A model generated the notes under the pieces. That model saw only the letters and a program-made list of their open reading frames with translations, did no database searches and was not told the origin of the DNA. Shown piece after piece: positions 40,231-53,425 of a DNA stretch of 64,000 nucleotides. Origin of the DNA: Breoghania sp. (GTDB lineage: Bacteria > Pseudomonadota > Alphaproteobacteria > Rhizobiales > Stappiaceae); NCBI RefSeq assembly GCF_030066895.1, contig NZ_JASJAV010000002.1, forward strand, positions 186,001 to 250,000, written 5' to 3'. The stretch's first letter is position 1, and each line of letters begins with the position of its first letter. The position numbers and the translations under genes are program-made.

Positions 40231-41429
40231 ATGACCACCATCGCCATTCTCGCAGGTCTTTTCGCGTTGTTGCTGGTGGGTGTGCCCATCGCGTTCGTGC
40301 TGGGTGGACTTGGCCTCCTGCTGCTCATGCTCGGCGGCTTCTCGCCCCTGATGGTGCCTCAGGGATTGCCGTCGGCCGCCGACAGCTTCATCCTGCTTGC
40401 CGTGCCGCTCTTCATCCTGATGTCGAACATCCTGCTGAAAGGAGGCGTGGGGCGCGATCTCTTCGTCGCCATTTCCGGCTCTTCCGTCGCGACCGCTGCG
40501 ACCATCGGCACGATCGCGATTCCTGAGATGACCGAACGCGGCTATCCGCGCAAATTCGTGCTGGGGCTTTTGGCGGCAGGCGGCACGCTCGGCATTCTCA
40601 TTCCGCCCTCCATTCCGATGATCGTCTACGGCGTGATCACCGAGGAATCGGTCATCAAGCTGTTTTTCGCCGGTATCGTCCCGGGCTTCGTGCTTATGGC
40701 GCTGTTCATCGTCTTCGCGGTGCTCTACGCGCGCTTCTCTTCCAACTACACGCCAGCCCCAAGGTCGACTGGTCGGAACGCGGGCGCACCGCCCTGCGTG
40801 CCCTGCCGACGATCCTTCTCGCCGGATACATCATCCTGGGCATCTACGACGGCTACTTCACGCCGACGTAGGCCTCGGCCATCGGTTTCCTAGGCGCCCT
40901 GTTGATCACCGGCGTGGTGCTGCGCACCCTGAGCTGGTGCAGGCTGTGGGACGCGATGGTGGAATCGATGACCACCTCCGTCGCCATCCTGCTGATCGTC
41001 GCCGGAGCCAAGGTTTTCGGCAAGGCGATCACGCTCTATCGCATCCCGCAGGACATCTCGATGGCGATTTCCTCCTCCGTCGACACGCCGGGCCTGTTCA
41101 TTCTGCTGGTGGCTGGGGTCCTGATCGTGATGGGGCTGTTCATGGAAACCCTGTCGATGATGCTGATCATGGTGCCGGTCCTCAGCGGTTCGGTGTTGGC
41201 GCTCGGCCTCGATCCGGTCTGGTTCGGCGTCTTCTTCGTGGTGATGGTCGAACGCGCGCTGATCACCCCGCCGGTGGGGATGAACCTCTATGTCATTCAG
41301 GCGGTGGGTCGGGCCGGGCTCGGCGAGGGCTTGCTGGGCGTCCTGCCCTTCATCGTCCTGATGCTTGCAACGGTCGTGGCGCTGTATGTCTGGTCCGATA
41401 TCGCGCTGTGGGTGCCGTTCAAGACGTGA
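40231..41429 (+). pseudogene. TRAP transporter large permease DctM (system 2), disrupted
   Basis: N-terminal half: ALLLVGVPIAFVLGGLGLLL, FILLAVPLFILMSNILLKGG. The junction VGRDLFVAISGSSVATAATI is abnormal: about 30 residues of a conserved loop and helix are missing in frame near 40470. GGTLGILIPPSIPMIVYGVI follows. A frameshift near 40758 and a TAG at 40869-40871 (YFTPT-stop-ASAIG, Glu expected) precede the C-terminal half, which includes LFMETLSMMLIMVPVLSGSV and ALITPPVGMNLYVIQAV. About 399 codons remain of roughly 430. Confidence 0.85.
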
Positions 41430-41540
41430 GTCGCACTCGGCTCTCACCTTCCCGGGCTTGCCTCTCTCGTTCCTAGAGTGCTTTCCGTTCAGGCGGGATC
41501 GCCTGAGCAACAAGAAATCGCTCAAGATTCAATATGCTCC

Positions 41541-41803
41541 AGGGTGTGTCCCCATAAATGAGACCGGAATGGCGATGAAACGGCGAAGAAATGCAAGGAG
41601 AGACGTGCAGAGCGGGCTTCGTGCCCGGTCAAACGTCTCGACGTGGCAGATCGAAGCCGTTTCATCGTCCTGTCGGATTTGGCTGAGCAGTTCGGCAACG
41701 TTGTTGCAACCCTTTGAAAACCGGACGGTTTCCTGCAGACTTACGCCTCGTATCCGAACCGCTCAGCCAAACCATTCCAATCTCATTTATGGGGACACAC
41801 CCT
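41541..41803. mobile_element. MITE-like element with 32-bp terminal inverted repeats
   Basis: The ends AGGGTGTGTCCCCATAAATG...GGAATGG at 41541-41572 and its inverse at 41772-41803 match over 32 bases with 2 mismatches. The 199-base interior has no coding frame of note, so it cannot transpose by itself. CTCC flanks the left end and AGTG the right; no target duplication is obvious. It lies between dctM of system 2 and the lyase gene. The ends look like those of an insertion sequence, but I cannot assign the family. Confidence 0.75.
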
Positions 41804-41819
41804 AGTGAAAGGCCCTCTC

Positions 41820-42701
41820 ATGTCCCAGTGTTCTCAGTCTCCCGCTGCCCGCCTTCGCGCCCTTCTGGCCGAACCGAAGCTGCGCGTCATGCCCTGCTGC
41901 TTCGACGGCCTGTTCGCCAAATTGGTCGGCGATGCCGGTTTCGACCTCACCTTCATGTCCGGCTTTTCCGTTTCCGCCGCCCGTTTCGGCAAGCCGGATA
42001 CGGGCCTGATTTCCTATGGAGAGATGGTCGACAGCGCCCGCGACATCGTGGCCGCCACCTCCATTTCGGTCTTGGGCGACGGTGATACGGGCTATGGCAA
42101 TGCGCTCAACGTCAAGCGCACGGTGAAGGGCTAAGCGCAGGCCGGAATGGCCGTCGTGATGATCGAGGATCAGGTCACACCCAAGCGCTGCGGCCACACC
42201 AAGGGCAAGCTGGTGATCGATCGCGCGCAGGCCGTCGACCATATCCGCGCGGCGGTCGACGCGCGCGACGAGGGGGCCGATATCCTGATCCTGGCGCGCA
42301 CCGATGCTCGCCACGGCCACGACCTCGACGAGGCGATCGCGCGCGCCGCGGCTTTCAAGGAGGCGGGGGCCGACATTCTCTTCGTGGAGGCGCCGAAGTC
42401 GCGCGAGGAAATGGAGCGGATCTGCACCGAGATGCCGGGCATTCACATGGCCAACATCCTGGAAGGCGGCGAGACGCCCGCTCTGCCGCCTGCCGAACTG
42501 GAAGCCATCGGCTATCGCATCGCGGCCTATCCGCTGACGCTGCTCTCCGCCGTCACCCGCGCCATGACCGAGGCGCTGGCCGTGATGAAGGCCGGAGGCC
42601 ACCCCGACGACATGCTGCTGCCCTTCCCCGAATTGAGAAAGCATGTCGGCTTCGATGTCTATTACGAGGAAGAGAAGCGGTATTTGGATCGGCGGGACTG
42701 A
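41820..42701 (+). pseudogene. isocitrate lyase/PEP mutase family lyase with an in-frame stop
   Basis: TIM-barrel C-C bond lyase of about 293 codons. LRALLAEPKLRVMPCCFDGL, FDLTFMSGFSVSAARFGKPD, and the metal motif GDGDTGYGN are in the N-terminal half; TAA at 42132-42134 interrupts TVKG-stop-AQAGMAVVMIEDQ where Tyr is expected. The catalytic KRCGHTKGK loop with Cys, and DILILARTDARHGHDLDEAI follow. The KRCGH motif fits a lyase such as 2-methylisocitrate/dimethylmalate lyase or oxaloacetate decarboxylase rather than a mutase. Next to TRAP system 2, so it may act on the imported acid. Confidence 0.85.
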
Positions 42702-42745
42702 GGGAGCGGGCTATCGGGTTTGGGGCTCAGGGCCCACCGTGCTCT

Positions 42746-42876
42746 GGGCCCATCCTTCGAGACACCTGCTTATGCAGGCTCCTTAGGATGACGTTGTGTG
42801 GGTTGCGCGTTTCTTCAATAACGACAACACGATAACGTCATCCTGAGGAGACCGAAGGCCGTCTCGAAGGATGGGC
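42746..42876. repeat. palindromic intergenic repeat pair (copy 3)
   Basis: CTGGGCCCATCCTTCGAGAC...CTCCTTAGGATGACGTTGTG at 42746-42800 and the inverted half GATAACGTCATCCTGAGGAG...GTCTCGAAGGATGGGC at 42831-42877, with a 30-base spacer. Same family as copies 1 and 2. It lies between the convergent lyase and membrane-protein genes. Confidence 0.85.
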
Positions 42877-42917
42877 TGCATACTCCGCAGCTCGCCCAAT
42901 CGCCAACTTCCCCCCAA

Positions 42918-43408
42918 CTACCCTTCGCGCCAACGCACGACAACCGCGCAGACGACACCGAAGACCAGGTGGCCGACGAGGAGGCCGCCCAGGTCAGTGG
43001 AATGAAGCCCAGGAAGGGCGGCTGCCCGGCAAAGAAATGCGCCATGATGTAGAGCGCGAAAACCCACAGCCCCACGCCGAAGCCGAGGCCGACGATCCAC
43101 CAGGGCAGGAACGGCGTCACGACCCGCGCAATCGGCCGCGCGATGAAGAGATAGCCCAGCGGATAGAACACCACGCCCACGACGAGGTGGATCACTTCCG
43201 CCACCGGACGGCTCACCAGTCCGAAGACGCCCTGCACCAGCGCCGCCGGTTCCAGCGGCCCGCCCACCCAGAACGGGGTGATGAAACGGACCCATATTTC
43301 CCAGGAAACATCCGCCGCAATGCCTGCGATGACAGCGGTAATCAGCGTTGAAAGCACAAGCGGGGGAAAGAGCGCGCCTGCGTCGGAACGTATTTGCGTG
43401 GTGGCCAT
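42918..43408 (-). pseudogene. four-helix membrane protein of unknown function, frameshifted at the end
   Basis: Predicted inner-membrane protein of about 163 codons with helices FPPLVLSTLITAVIAGIAAD, VAEVIHLVVGVVFYPLGYLF, LPWWIVGLGFGVGLWVFALY and a last one. One indel near 42985 moves the final helix (LLVGHLVFGVVCAVVVRWRE) out of frame; unrepaired, the frame reads on into repeat copy 3. I do not recognise the family. It is divergent from the P-type ATPase gene, which may share its promoter region (43409-43683). Confidence 0.6.
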
Positions 43409-43683
43409 GTCGCTTCCCTCAAGGTATCGACGTATATGACGAGCGATATTTGACGCAGGTGATCTTTGGTCAAATCACGAGGTGATGAGGCATCCGTGAT
43501 CCGCGACCATTTATGAGGGTGTCACATCCCGGCGTTCGAATAGGATGAACGGAGCGGAAGCCGCGTCCGTGAGGAGAAGGTCGCGGCCCCTGCGATTTGC
43601 GGCCAGAGCATTGAGGACGTTTCCGCCGTGTCGATTTCCCCTTTGCAAAGCGCCCGGTCCGTCTCCCTTTCGTCGGGTGTGTC

Positions 43684-46086
<2,403 letters not shown>

Positions 46087-46114
46087 AGGGAGCGGGCCGC
46101 ACGTTCGTAAATAC

Positions 46115-47089
46115 CTATTTCGCCTCGATACGAGCCGCCAGCGGATCGTAAAGCGGGTTGGTCGTCTCGAAGACGTAGTCGAGCGTGGAGATCGAAACCG
46201 AGGTGGCCCCCGCATCGCGAAGATAGGTCGCGCAGGCTGCGACCTCGCTCTGTGGGCAATGCAGCACCAACGGTTGACCGGCCGTCGTGCCCAAAGGCGC
46301 CGTCGTGCCGTAGCTTTCGCCGGCCACCTGCGCCACTTCCTTCGGATCGTCCACGAGCGCGCGGATCTCCTTCACCGAGCGCGCCTTCTCCTCCGCCGCG
46401 ATGCGGTCGAGAATAGCGCGCGCCGCCGAAAGCGCCTCGCCGGACCATGTTGCCGTCATCGAGGCGATCAGATGCGCCGTGCTCTTCAGGATCACGCCGT
46501 CATCGAGGATCTTCAGGTTGTTGGCTGTGAGGGTGGAGCCGGTCGTCGTGATGTCGACGATGAACTCCGCCGCACCCACCGCCGGAGCGCCCTCCGTGGC
46601 ACCCGCCGATTCCACGATCCGGTAATCGACGATGCCGTGGGCTGCGAAGAACCCGCGCGTCAGGTTGACGTATTTGGTCGCGATGCGCAGCCGACGGCCG
46701 TGCCGACCGCGGAAATCTGAGGCGACGTCGGAGAGATCCGCCATGGTGACAACGTCGATCCATGCCTTCGGGACGGCAACCACCACGTCGGCCGGGCCGA
46801 AGCCCAGCGAGGCGACCAGATGGGTCAGCTCGTCCGGCCGGTCGATGGTCTCGTGCACCAGGTCGAACCCGGTAACGCCGAAATGGACGGAGCCTGCCGC
46901 GATCTCTCGGGCGATCTCGGAGGCCGACAAGAAGGCGATCTCGACATCGTCGAGCCCCTTGATCCGGCCGCGATAATTGCGGTCGCCGCCTGGACGCTGG
47001 ATGGCGAGGCCCGCGCGCGCGAAAAAGGCGTGGGTGTTTTCCTGAAGCCGCCCCTTGGAGGGAATGGCGATGATCAGATTGTCGCTCAT
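46115..47089 (-). CDS. hisG: ATP phosphoribosyltransferase HisG
   Basis: Intact 324 residues. First enzyme of histidine synthesis. [20 protein letters not shown] opens it; [20 protein letters not shown] and GFDLVHE are substrate contacts; and [17 protein letters not shown] is the phosphate-binding loop near residue 190. It is longer than the short HisG form (about 230) that works with HisZ, with a C-terminal part [20 protein letters not shown]. The start overlaps the hisZ stop by 4 bases. Operon hisS-hisZ-hisG. Confidence 0.94.
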   Translation of the reverse strand: MSDNLIIAIPSKGRLQENTHAFFARAGLAIQRPGGDRNYRGRIKGLDDVEIAFLSASEIAREIAAGSVHFGVTGFDLVHETIDRPDELTHLVASLGFGPADVVVAVPKAWIDVVTMADLSDVASDFRGRHGRRLRIATKYVNLTRGFFAAHGIVDYRIVESAGATEGAPAVGAAEFIVDITTTGSTLTANNLKILDDGVILKSTAHLIASMTATWSGEALSAARAILDRIAAEEKARSVKEIRALVDDPKEVAQVAGESYGTTAPLGTTAGQPLVLHCPQSEVAACATYLRDAGATSVSISTLDYVFETTNPLYDPLAARIEAK

Positions 47090-48228
47090 TTGCCCGCTCC
47101 TTCGATAGCGCCTTCGGGGCTTGAGATGCGTTCAAGCCAGATTGAAAAGCCGACGGCGGGAACGTCCTCGCCCGCGCCCAGAAGCGCCAGCAGCTTGTCG
47201 TAGCGCCCGCCTCTGGCAAGCGGCGGCTGGCTGAAGGGGCCGGGGCCTTCGTGCAGCTCGAATACGAAGCCCGTGTAATAATCGAGACGGCGGCCGAAAT
47301 CGGCTGCAAAGGTGATGGCATTGGCGGCAAGTCCGCGCTCGGAAATCAGCCGCGCGCGCTCGCGGAAATCTGCGATGGGGCCGGAAATATCGAGCCCTGC
47401 TTCCGTGGCGAATGTTGAAAGCGCCGTGCCCGTCTCTTCCAGCGTGCCGGAAATGTCGAGAAAGCGGGTCAGCGTGTCGGCCGTCATCGGCCCGATGCCT
47501 GCGCCCGAGGCAAGCGCCGTCTGTTCCAGAAAGCGCTCCGCGATCTCGCCTGCCGTGCGTCCGCCCACAGCCTCGATGCCTGCGATGCAGAGAAGATCCT
47601 CCACCACCGCATGTGCGGCCGTCGGATCTGCGCCCTCAAGGGTTGCGAGAAAGCCGAGCCGGGCATCCTTTTCGCCCGCCTCATCGCCCGCCATGCGGGC
47701 AATCGCCCGGTCGAGCCGCGCCCGCTCTCCGAAGAGATCGCGCAGTCGCCGCCGCCAGACCTTCGGCAGGCCGAGCGCTTCCACCACACCGGTAAACAGC
47801 GCCTCGTCGCCGATGCGGATGACGGGGGCCTTGTCGCCGAGCGTGCCGACCGCGTCCACCGCCAGCGCCAGCATGTCGGCGTCAGCCGCCAGCCGGTCGG
47901 TGCGGCCGATATTCTCCGTGCCGACCTGCGGGATCTCGCCGATCTCGCCGGGCCTCTGGCGGAAGATAAGGCCGGAATAGCAATAGGCCGCCTCGCGCGC
48001 TGCCGTGCCACCCGCAAGGTGGGTGCGGGCCACGGGAATGGTGAAATCGGGCCTCAGACACAGGTCCAGCCCGTCCTGGCCGGAAGTCAGGAACAGGCGG
48101 CGGCGAATGTCCTCGCCTGCCAGATCCAGAAACACGTCAGCCGGTTGCAGGAGAGGGGGCGAGATATGATGGTAGCCGCCCGCCTGAAACAGCGGTGCCA
48201 GGGCATCGAAGCGGTCGTCTGCCATCAT
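47086..48228 (-). CDS. hisZ: ATP phosphoribosyltransferase regulatory subunit HisZ
   Basis: Intact 380 residues, a class II aminoacyl-tRNA synthetase paralogue without tRNA charging that activates HisG. Motif-like stretches: [60 protein letters not shown] and the C-terminal [32 protein letters not shown]. It starts 38 bases after hisS and is coupled to hisG. Confidence 0.94.
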   Translation of the reverse strand: MMADDRFDALAPLFQAGGYHHISPPLLQPADVFLDLAGEDIRRRLFLTSGQDGLDLCLRPDFTIPVARTHLAGGTAAREAAYCYSGLIFRQRPGEIGEIPQVGTENIGRTDRLAADADMLALAVDAVGTLGDKAPVIRIGDEALFTGVVEALGLPKVWRRRLRDLFGERARLDRAIARMAGDEAGEKDARLGFLATLEGADPTAAHAVVEDLLCIAGIEAVGGRTAGEIAERFLEQTALASGAGIGPMTADTLTRFLDISGTLEETGTALSTFATEAGLDISGPIADFRERARLISERGLAANAITFAADFGRRLDYYTGFVFELHEGPGPFSQPPLARGGRYDKLLALLGAGEDVPAVGFSIWLERISSPEGAIEGAGK

Positions 48229-48266
48229 CTTCCTCTTTCGAACTGGTTTTACGTGTACGTGTTCAC

Positions 48267-49877
48267 TTATGCGGACGGCGCCTGCCGGGCGCGGTCCTCT
48301 TTCTGATCCGCGAGCATCTTTTGGACCGTGGCTACGAGATTCTTGGCCGCCACGGTCACCTGCGCAGGTCGCGCCTCGCGCCAGGCGGCATTGTCCCCGA
48401 TGGTTTCAGAAATACGCTTGCCCTCGATCAGATCCTTGATCTGGATCTCGCCGTTGGAGCGCTCGTCCGAGCCCTGAATGATGGCAAGCGGGCAGCCGCG
48501 CTTGTCGGCGTATTTGAGCTGGTTGCCGAACTTCTTCCAGTTGCCCTGATAGAGCTCCGCGCGAATACCGGCGGTGCGCAACTGCTGCACGAAAGACTGG
48601 TAATTCGCCTGAGCCTGAGCGTCGTTGCCGTCCATCACGGTGACGAGCACGGGGGCGATCACCTCGTCCGCATCGAGCTTGCCGAGGTTCTTCAACACCG
48701 TCATCAGCCGCGATACGCCGATGGAGAAACCGGTCGCTGGCACGTCCTGCCCGGTGAAGCGCTTGACCAGCCCATCATACCGCCCGCCGCCGCTGACGGA
48801 TCCGAACTGCACCTTTTCGCCCTTCTCGTTGGTCACGTCGAAGAGCAACTCGGCCTCGTAGACCGGGCCGGTGTAGTATTCGAGGCCGCGAATGACGGAG
48901 GGATCAAGCTTGACCCGCTCAATGCTGTCCGCGCCCGCCTTGACGTAGCCTGCGGTTGCCACCAGACGGTGCAGGGTGACGAGTTCATCGACACCCGCCG
49001 TTAGCGCCGGGTTTTCGCCCAGGAACGAGAAGCCTGTGCGGACCTCGGCATACTGCGCGTCGGCTGCTGCGATGTCGCTTGCCAGCAGGAGCGCCGCCTC
49101 GGGGAAGAAGGTCTCGGCGATCTTGATGGAGTGTTCGCGGAAGCGCTTGATATCGTCGATCTGCTGCGCGCTCAGCTTGGCGCCCGGCGTGAAGTCGCCG
49201 CTCTCGTCCTTGCGCCCGTTGCCCAGAAGCTTCGCCACTTCTTCCCACTCGAACTTGTCGAGCTTGTCGAGCGACCGCAGCACCACCAACCGGCTTGCAC
49301 CGTCCGTCTCGCCGGAAAGTCCGATGGCATCCATCAGTCCATCGAGCACCTTGCGGTTGTTGACCCGGATGACGTAGTCGCCACGCGCGATCCCGACGAC
49401 TTCCATCGCATCGGCCATCATCATGCACATCTCGGCATCCGCCTGAACGGAAGGCGCGCCGACGGTGTCGGCGTCGAACTGCATGAACTGGCGGAAACGG
49501 CCGGGGCCGGGCTTTTCATTGCGGAACACCCAACCCGCGCGATAGCTGCGGAAGGGGAGCTGAATCTCGTTGATGTTTTCGGCCACGTGACGCGCCAGCG
49601 GCGCGGTCAGATCGTAGCGCAAGGAGAGCCACTGCTCGTTGTCGTCCTGCAGCGAGAACACGCCCTCGTTCGGCCGGTCCTGATCGGACAGGAACTTGCC
49701 CAGCGCATCGGTGTATTCGAACATCGGCGTTTCCACCGGATCGAACCCGTAGCGCTCGTAGACTTCCCGGATCTTGGACATCATCGCGTCGGTCGCGCGG
49801 ATATCGGCCGGGGAGCGGTCAACGAAACCGCGCGGTAGGCGGGCTTTGAGTTTCTGGGGGTTCTTTGTCTTGGCCAT
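48267..49877 (-). CDS. hisS: histidyl-tRNA synthetase
   Basis: Intact 536 residues, essential class II synthetase. Motif 1 region [15 protein letters not shown], motif 2 [20 protein letters not shown], histidine A loop [14 protein letters not shown], and motif 3 [15 protein letters not shown]; the C-terminal anticodon-binding domain runs [20 protein letters not shown] to [11 protein letters not shown]. First gene of the his operon here. No lesion in 1.6 kb, against several per kb in neighbouring dispensable genes. Confidence 0.96.
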   Translation of the reverse strand: MAKTKNPQKLKARLPRGFVDRSPADIRATDAMMSKIREVYERYGFDPVETPMFEYTDALGKFLSDQDRPNEGVFSLQDDNEQWLSLRYDLTAPLARHVAENINEIQLPFRSYRAGWVFRNEKPGPGRFRQFMQFDADTVGAPSVQADAEMCMMMADAMEVVGIARGDYVIRVNNRKVLDGLMDAIGLSGETDGASRLVVLRSLDKLDKFEWEEVAKLLGNGRKDESGDFTPGAKLSAQQIDDIKRFREHSIKIAETFFPEAALLLASDIAAADAQYAEVRTGFSFLGENPALTAGVDELVTLHRLVATAGYVKAGADSIERVKLDPSVIRGLEYYTGPVYEAELLFDVTNEKGEKVQFGSVSGGGRYDGLVKRFTGQDVPATGFSIGVSRLMTVLKNLGKLDADEVIAPVLVTVMDGNDAQAQANYQSFVQQLRTAGIRAELYQGNWKKFGNQLKYADKRGCPLAIIQGSDERSNGEIQIKDLIEGKRISETIGDNAAWREARPAQVTVAAKNLVATVQKMLADQKEDRARQAPSA

Positions 49878-50038
49878 CGCCTGAGGACTTTCCGGAAAAC
49901 GCGTTCTGAATCACGTGCAAAATCATCATCGCTCGCCGCATGGGGACAGGCAGCGGTTTCCTAGACGAAACAAGGGGGGAGGGCAAGGATCAGGGGCAAA
50001 GCCGCGTGCCCGTTTCTCCTCGCTGACGATGAGGAATC

Positions 50039-51346
50039 CTAGGATGGGCTTCCGCATGCAGGCGATAGCGCTCTTCGCGCCCGATAGAACCGGCCGATCC
50101 GGAGAGTGTCGCTCTCACCGTTGCGCATCTGAAACGGTATTTCGAGCCAATGTCCGTCCCTGATCAGCTCGCAGTTGCGCTGATGCAGGAGATTGCCCGT
50201 GCCCAGGACATGTCTGAAGGCGCCTGGTTTGATGCGGACGATGGGACCGCCAAGTGTGCCGATCTCATTGTTGCCGGATCCCAGTATCGGCTTGCCCACT
50301 TCCGTTACGAGGTCGGCGGCGAAGGAATCGTTGAACAGGATATCGATGGAGGCAAACGTCGCGATCTTGCTTCCGCTGCCCGGCCAGATAATCACACGTG
50401 CCGACAGATTTTTGCATCTGGATTTGACGCCGAAAGCTTCCCTGTAGCCGCGCGCGAGCGTCCAGTCGGCGCTATAGGCGGCAAGGTGGGGACTGTCATG
50501 AGACGTTTTGACGGGAGCTGCATCGTCACGCTTGCCGGGAGAGGCGGTCGTCTCGCGTTTCTGCTGGAGCTTTGTCACGGACAGTCGCAATTCAACGACC
50601 TGTCGGGGCACGTCGTCGTTCTCTGAACCGGGGGATGCCTCCGTTCCGGGCGCGGTTTTTGGTATGGGCATCGTAACAGACAGGCCGGGTTTGGAACGCG
50701 GCAGGACAAAGTGGTTTGCCTCCCGTCTCCGTACCTCGCGAACCCTCCGCATCTGATAAGCGTGCATCACGTTGTATTCACGAAGCTCATCGAGAGACAG
50801 AACGTGCATTTCGTCATGCGGCGTTTCGAACATCAACTTGAGGATTTCGGGAGAGACGCCGTAGCTCGATAGAGCCCCGACAATTCGAGACAGCTTCTTT
50901 TGAGCCTTCGCAACGCGGACTTTACTGTGACGAAGGTACTTGATCTGATGAACGTCGAGTTCTCCGATCGCCCAGCGTGTTTCCCCGGCCAGGAATATGA
51001 ATGCACAGGCGGAATAACACTTCGCTGTCGCGGAGATCAGCGTCTCGAGATGGTGGTCATGCAGAATGTCTGCGATGTCGAAGGCGGCGTCGATATCGCC
51101 GTCGGGGCTGTACAGTCCCATGCGTCTGATCGCCGGGTAGTATTTCAGCGCCCTTTCAAAGGATTTCGTTTTTTTCTGGGTAATTTTCCCTTCAATGAAG
51201 GCGCCGAGGCCGCTGTTGCCTCTCAGGACAGAGACGCCGTTGTCCCTGAAGACGAAAAATTTCTCATTGACGTTAGCGGAAAATGTCGAATGACTATTAA
51301 GAAGCAAAATCAGCGCAACAAATGGCGCAAGCCGAGGACCGGTCAC
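50039..51346 (-). CDS. periplasmic ClpP/crotonase-fold-like protein of unknown function
   Basis: Intact 435 residues. Signal peptide LAPFVALILLLNSHSTFSAN. A ClpP-like region spans about residues 50-180: GAFIEGKITQKKTKSFERAL, DIADILHDHHLETLIS, CYSACAFIFLAGETRWAIGE and LDVHQIKYL, like the predicted periplasmic COG3904 proteins. The catalytic Ser/His pattern of ClpP is partly matched by YSACAF and DVHQ. Residues 230-300 are low-complexity, and the C-terminal third has a separate unrecognised domain. It is monocistronic, on the his strand. Function unknown. Confidence 0.75.
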   Translation of the reverse strand: MTGPRLAPFVALILLLNSHSTFSANVNEKFFVFRDNGVSVLRGNSGLGAFIEGKITQKKTKSFERALKYYPAIRRMGLYSPDGDIDAAFDIADILHDHHLETLISATAKCYSACAFIFLAGETRWAIGELDVHQIKYLRHSKVRVAKAQKKLSRIVGALSSYGVSPEILKLMFETPHDEMHVLSLDELREYNVMHAYQMRRVREVRRREANHFVLPRSKPGLSVTMPIPKTAPGTEASPGSENDDVPRQVVELRLSVTKLQQKRETTASPGKRDDAAPVKTSHDSPHLAAYSADWTLARGYREAFGVKSRCKNLSARVIIWPGSGSKIATFASIDILFNDSFAADLVTEVGKPILGSGNNEIGTLGGPIVRIKPGAFRHVLGTGNLLHQRNCELIRDGHWLEIPFQMRNGESDTLRIGRFYRARRALSPACGSPS

Positions 51347-51597
51347 ATTTAAACCTGATTTCCAAAAAAATCAAATCAGGGTACTCCGGAGGTGTCCTCG
51401 AATGCTTTAATATATCTCGTTCAAGCCATACTATTACGTTAGGGAAATTTCGGCAATTCGGCGTGATCCGCACCGGTTAGACAAGGCGTCGGAAATGACC
51501 TTGGAACCGTGGCCGCACCGGAAAATGATGACCAACGCGCAGCCCTTCGGGGATCTCGATCCTCCGCGCCAAATCCCCTTCGCCCTCGTGACTACCC

Positions 51598-52032
51598 CTA
51601 GCTCTTCAGATAATCCGGCGTCTTGTCGAAGGGCGTGGCGGACATGGCCATCCAGAGGCTTGAGGCGATGCGTTCGGCCTGGGCAATGACGATTTTCGCC
51701 GCTTCCGGCCCAAAAACCTCGTGCACAACGGGGCGGAAATTCTCAAGTCAGATGCGGAAATCGTCGGCCGCCGCTTCTTTCATGACGAAATGCGCCGGAA
51801 CGGGCTTGCCCTTGTATTCGCCGGTCTTCAGAAGCACGGAGGCCCAGAAGCGTTTCATCCTGGCAAGGTGAGGATCCCAGTCCTCCACCCGCCCGGCTAA
51901 GATCGGGCCGGGCCGTTCATCGGCCTGCACCCGGTCGTAGAACGTGTCGATAAGCGCGGAAATCTATGCCCGCGTGATGGAAGGGTGCGCCGGGGTGCGC
52001 GGAACGGCGGGGCGGATATCGAGAGAGGACAT
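51598..52032 (-). pseudogene. group III truncated hemoglobin with two in-frame stops
   Basis: About 145 codons in a single frame. MSSLDIRPAVPRTPAHPSIT, then TAG at 51964-51966 (Glu expected) before ISALIDTFYDRVQADERPGP. WDPHLARMKRFWASVLLKTG and YKGKPVPAHFVM form the heme pocket of group III globins. A TGA at 51748-51750 in DDFRI-stop-LENFRPVVHEVF replaces the conserved Trp. The end is TPFDKTPDYLKS. Group III globins bind O2 or NO; two nonsense codons rule out a normal product. Confidence 0.88.
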
Positions 52033-52219
52033 GGGTGCCTGCGGGCTGGCTGTGATCGATCGTTTCAACTATATAGGGCGCACGGCCGCGTTTGACCACC
52101 GCGAAGTGCCTTAACGGGAGCGACGTCGCGTCTCTCGGGCCTGTTGTCTTTGTGCACCTTACTCTGCTTTGCAAAAGTCCGATGTTTGACTACGGTCCGC
52201 GCGACCTGGGTCCTGAGCC

Positions 52220-53422
52220 TTGACGCATCGGGATGCCGAACCGGCGCGCGCCGCCACCAATGGACGTTCCATGCAATTGACCGAGAATGCCTCCACTGAG
52301 GCCGAAACACAGTCGGGCGAGGCCAAGCCTGCCGCTTTTGTTCCGGCGGAACTGACCGTCGTGCTGCCCACCTATAATGAGCGCGCCAACGTTCCTCTGA
52401 TCGTGGAAAAGCTTGACGCCGCGCTCGCCGGAATTGCCTGGGAAGCGATCTTCGTCGACGATAATTCGCCCGACGGCACCGCCGAGGTCGCCAAGAACAT
52501 CGCCCGGCGCGATCCGCGCATCCGCTGCATCAAGCGCGTGGGACGGCGCGGCCTTTCGGGCGCCTGCGTGGAAGGCATGCTGACCTCCTCTGCGCCCTTC
52601 GTCGCCGTGATGGATGTCGATCTGCAGCACGACGAAAGCCTGCTGCCGCGCATGCTGGGGCTGCTTCGCGCCGACGAGGCGGATCTGGTGGTCGCCAGCC
52701 GTTTCGTGGAAGGCGGCACGGTGGGCGAGGGCCTATCCGCGACCCGTGCCTGGGGCTCGGGCGTTGCCAACGGTCTAGCGCGCGTGCTGCTCGGCGTTCA
52801 GCTTTCCGATCCCATGAGCGGCTTTTTCGCCATCCGCCGCGAGAAGGTGGACGAGGTCGCGCCGAAGCTTTCCAGTCAGGGCTTCAAGATCATGCTCAAT
52901 ATCGCGGTCTCCGCGAAGGGGGCCTTGCGCGTGCGTGAGCTGCCTTTCGTCTTCCGCGAGCGGCTGCATGGAGAAAGCAAGCTCGATACGCTGGTGACCA
53001 TGGAATATCTGGGCCTGCTGGTCTCCAAGCTGACCCGTGATCTGGTCTCCGTCCGCTTCCTGATGTTTGGCATTGTCGGTGCCTCGGGTGTGGTGGTGCA
53101 TCTGGTCTCGTTGCGCACCGGACTTGTCGGCCTGTCGTTCAACTATGCGCAGTTGCTGGCGACCTTCATCGCCATGACCTGGAACTTCTTCCTCAACAAC
53201 CACCTGACCTATCGCGATCGCCGCCTGAGGGGCTTTGCCGTGATCAAGGGGCTGGTGAGCTTCTATCTGGTGTGCTCAGTCGGCGTTGTCGCCAATGTGG
53301 GCGTGGCGGACTGGATCTACGGCATGGATTCCTCCTGGTGGCTGGCCGGTACGGCCGGTGCCGCCATGGGTGCGGTGTGGAACTACGCCGCTAGCTCCGT
53401 TCTCACCTGGCGGAAAAACTGA
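52220..53422 (+). CDS. polyprenyl-phosphate glycosyltransferase (DPM1/ArnC-like GT2) with C-terminal GtrA domain
   Basis: Intact 400 residues. The GT2 domain (about 45-270) has LTVVLPTYNERANVPLIVEK, WEAIFVDDNSPDGTAEVAKN and MDVDLQHDESLLPRM with the DxD metal site. DPMSGFFAIRRE and HGESKLD are typical of dolichol-phosphate mannosyltransferase relatives. The GtrA-like domain (about 275-398) has four helices, from VRFLMFGIVGASGVVVHLV on. It would attach a sugar to undecaprenyl phosphate for the following GT39 enzyme, which starts 4 bases downstream. A second start at 52271 is possible. Confidence 0.92.
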   Translation: MTHRDAEPARAATNGRSMQLTENASTEAETQSGEAKPAAFVPAELTVVLPTYNERANVPLIVEKLDAALAGIAWEAIFVDDNSPDGTAEVAKNIARRDPRIRCIKRVGRRGLSGACVEGMLTSSAPFVAVMDVDLQHDESLLPRMLGLLRADEADLVVASRFVEGGTVGEGLSATRAWGSGVANGLARVLLGVQLSDPMSGFFAIRREKVDEVAPKLSSQGFKIMLNIAVSAKGALRVRELPFVFRERLHGESKLDTLVTMEYLGLLVSKLTRDLVSVRFLMFGIVGASGVVVHLVSLRTGLVGLSFNYAQLLATFIAMTWNFFLNNHLTYRDRRLRGFAVIKGLVSFYLVCSVGVVANVGVADWIYGMDSSWWLAGTAGAAMGAVWNYAASSVLTWRKN

Positions 53423-53425
53423 TCC

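Noticed and set aside
43440..43490. FNR/DNR-type box between the membrane protein and the P-type ATPase
   Set aside because: TTTGAC and GTCAAA arms are 14 bases apart, which does not fit TTGAT-N4-ATCAA.
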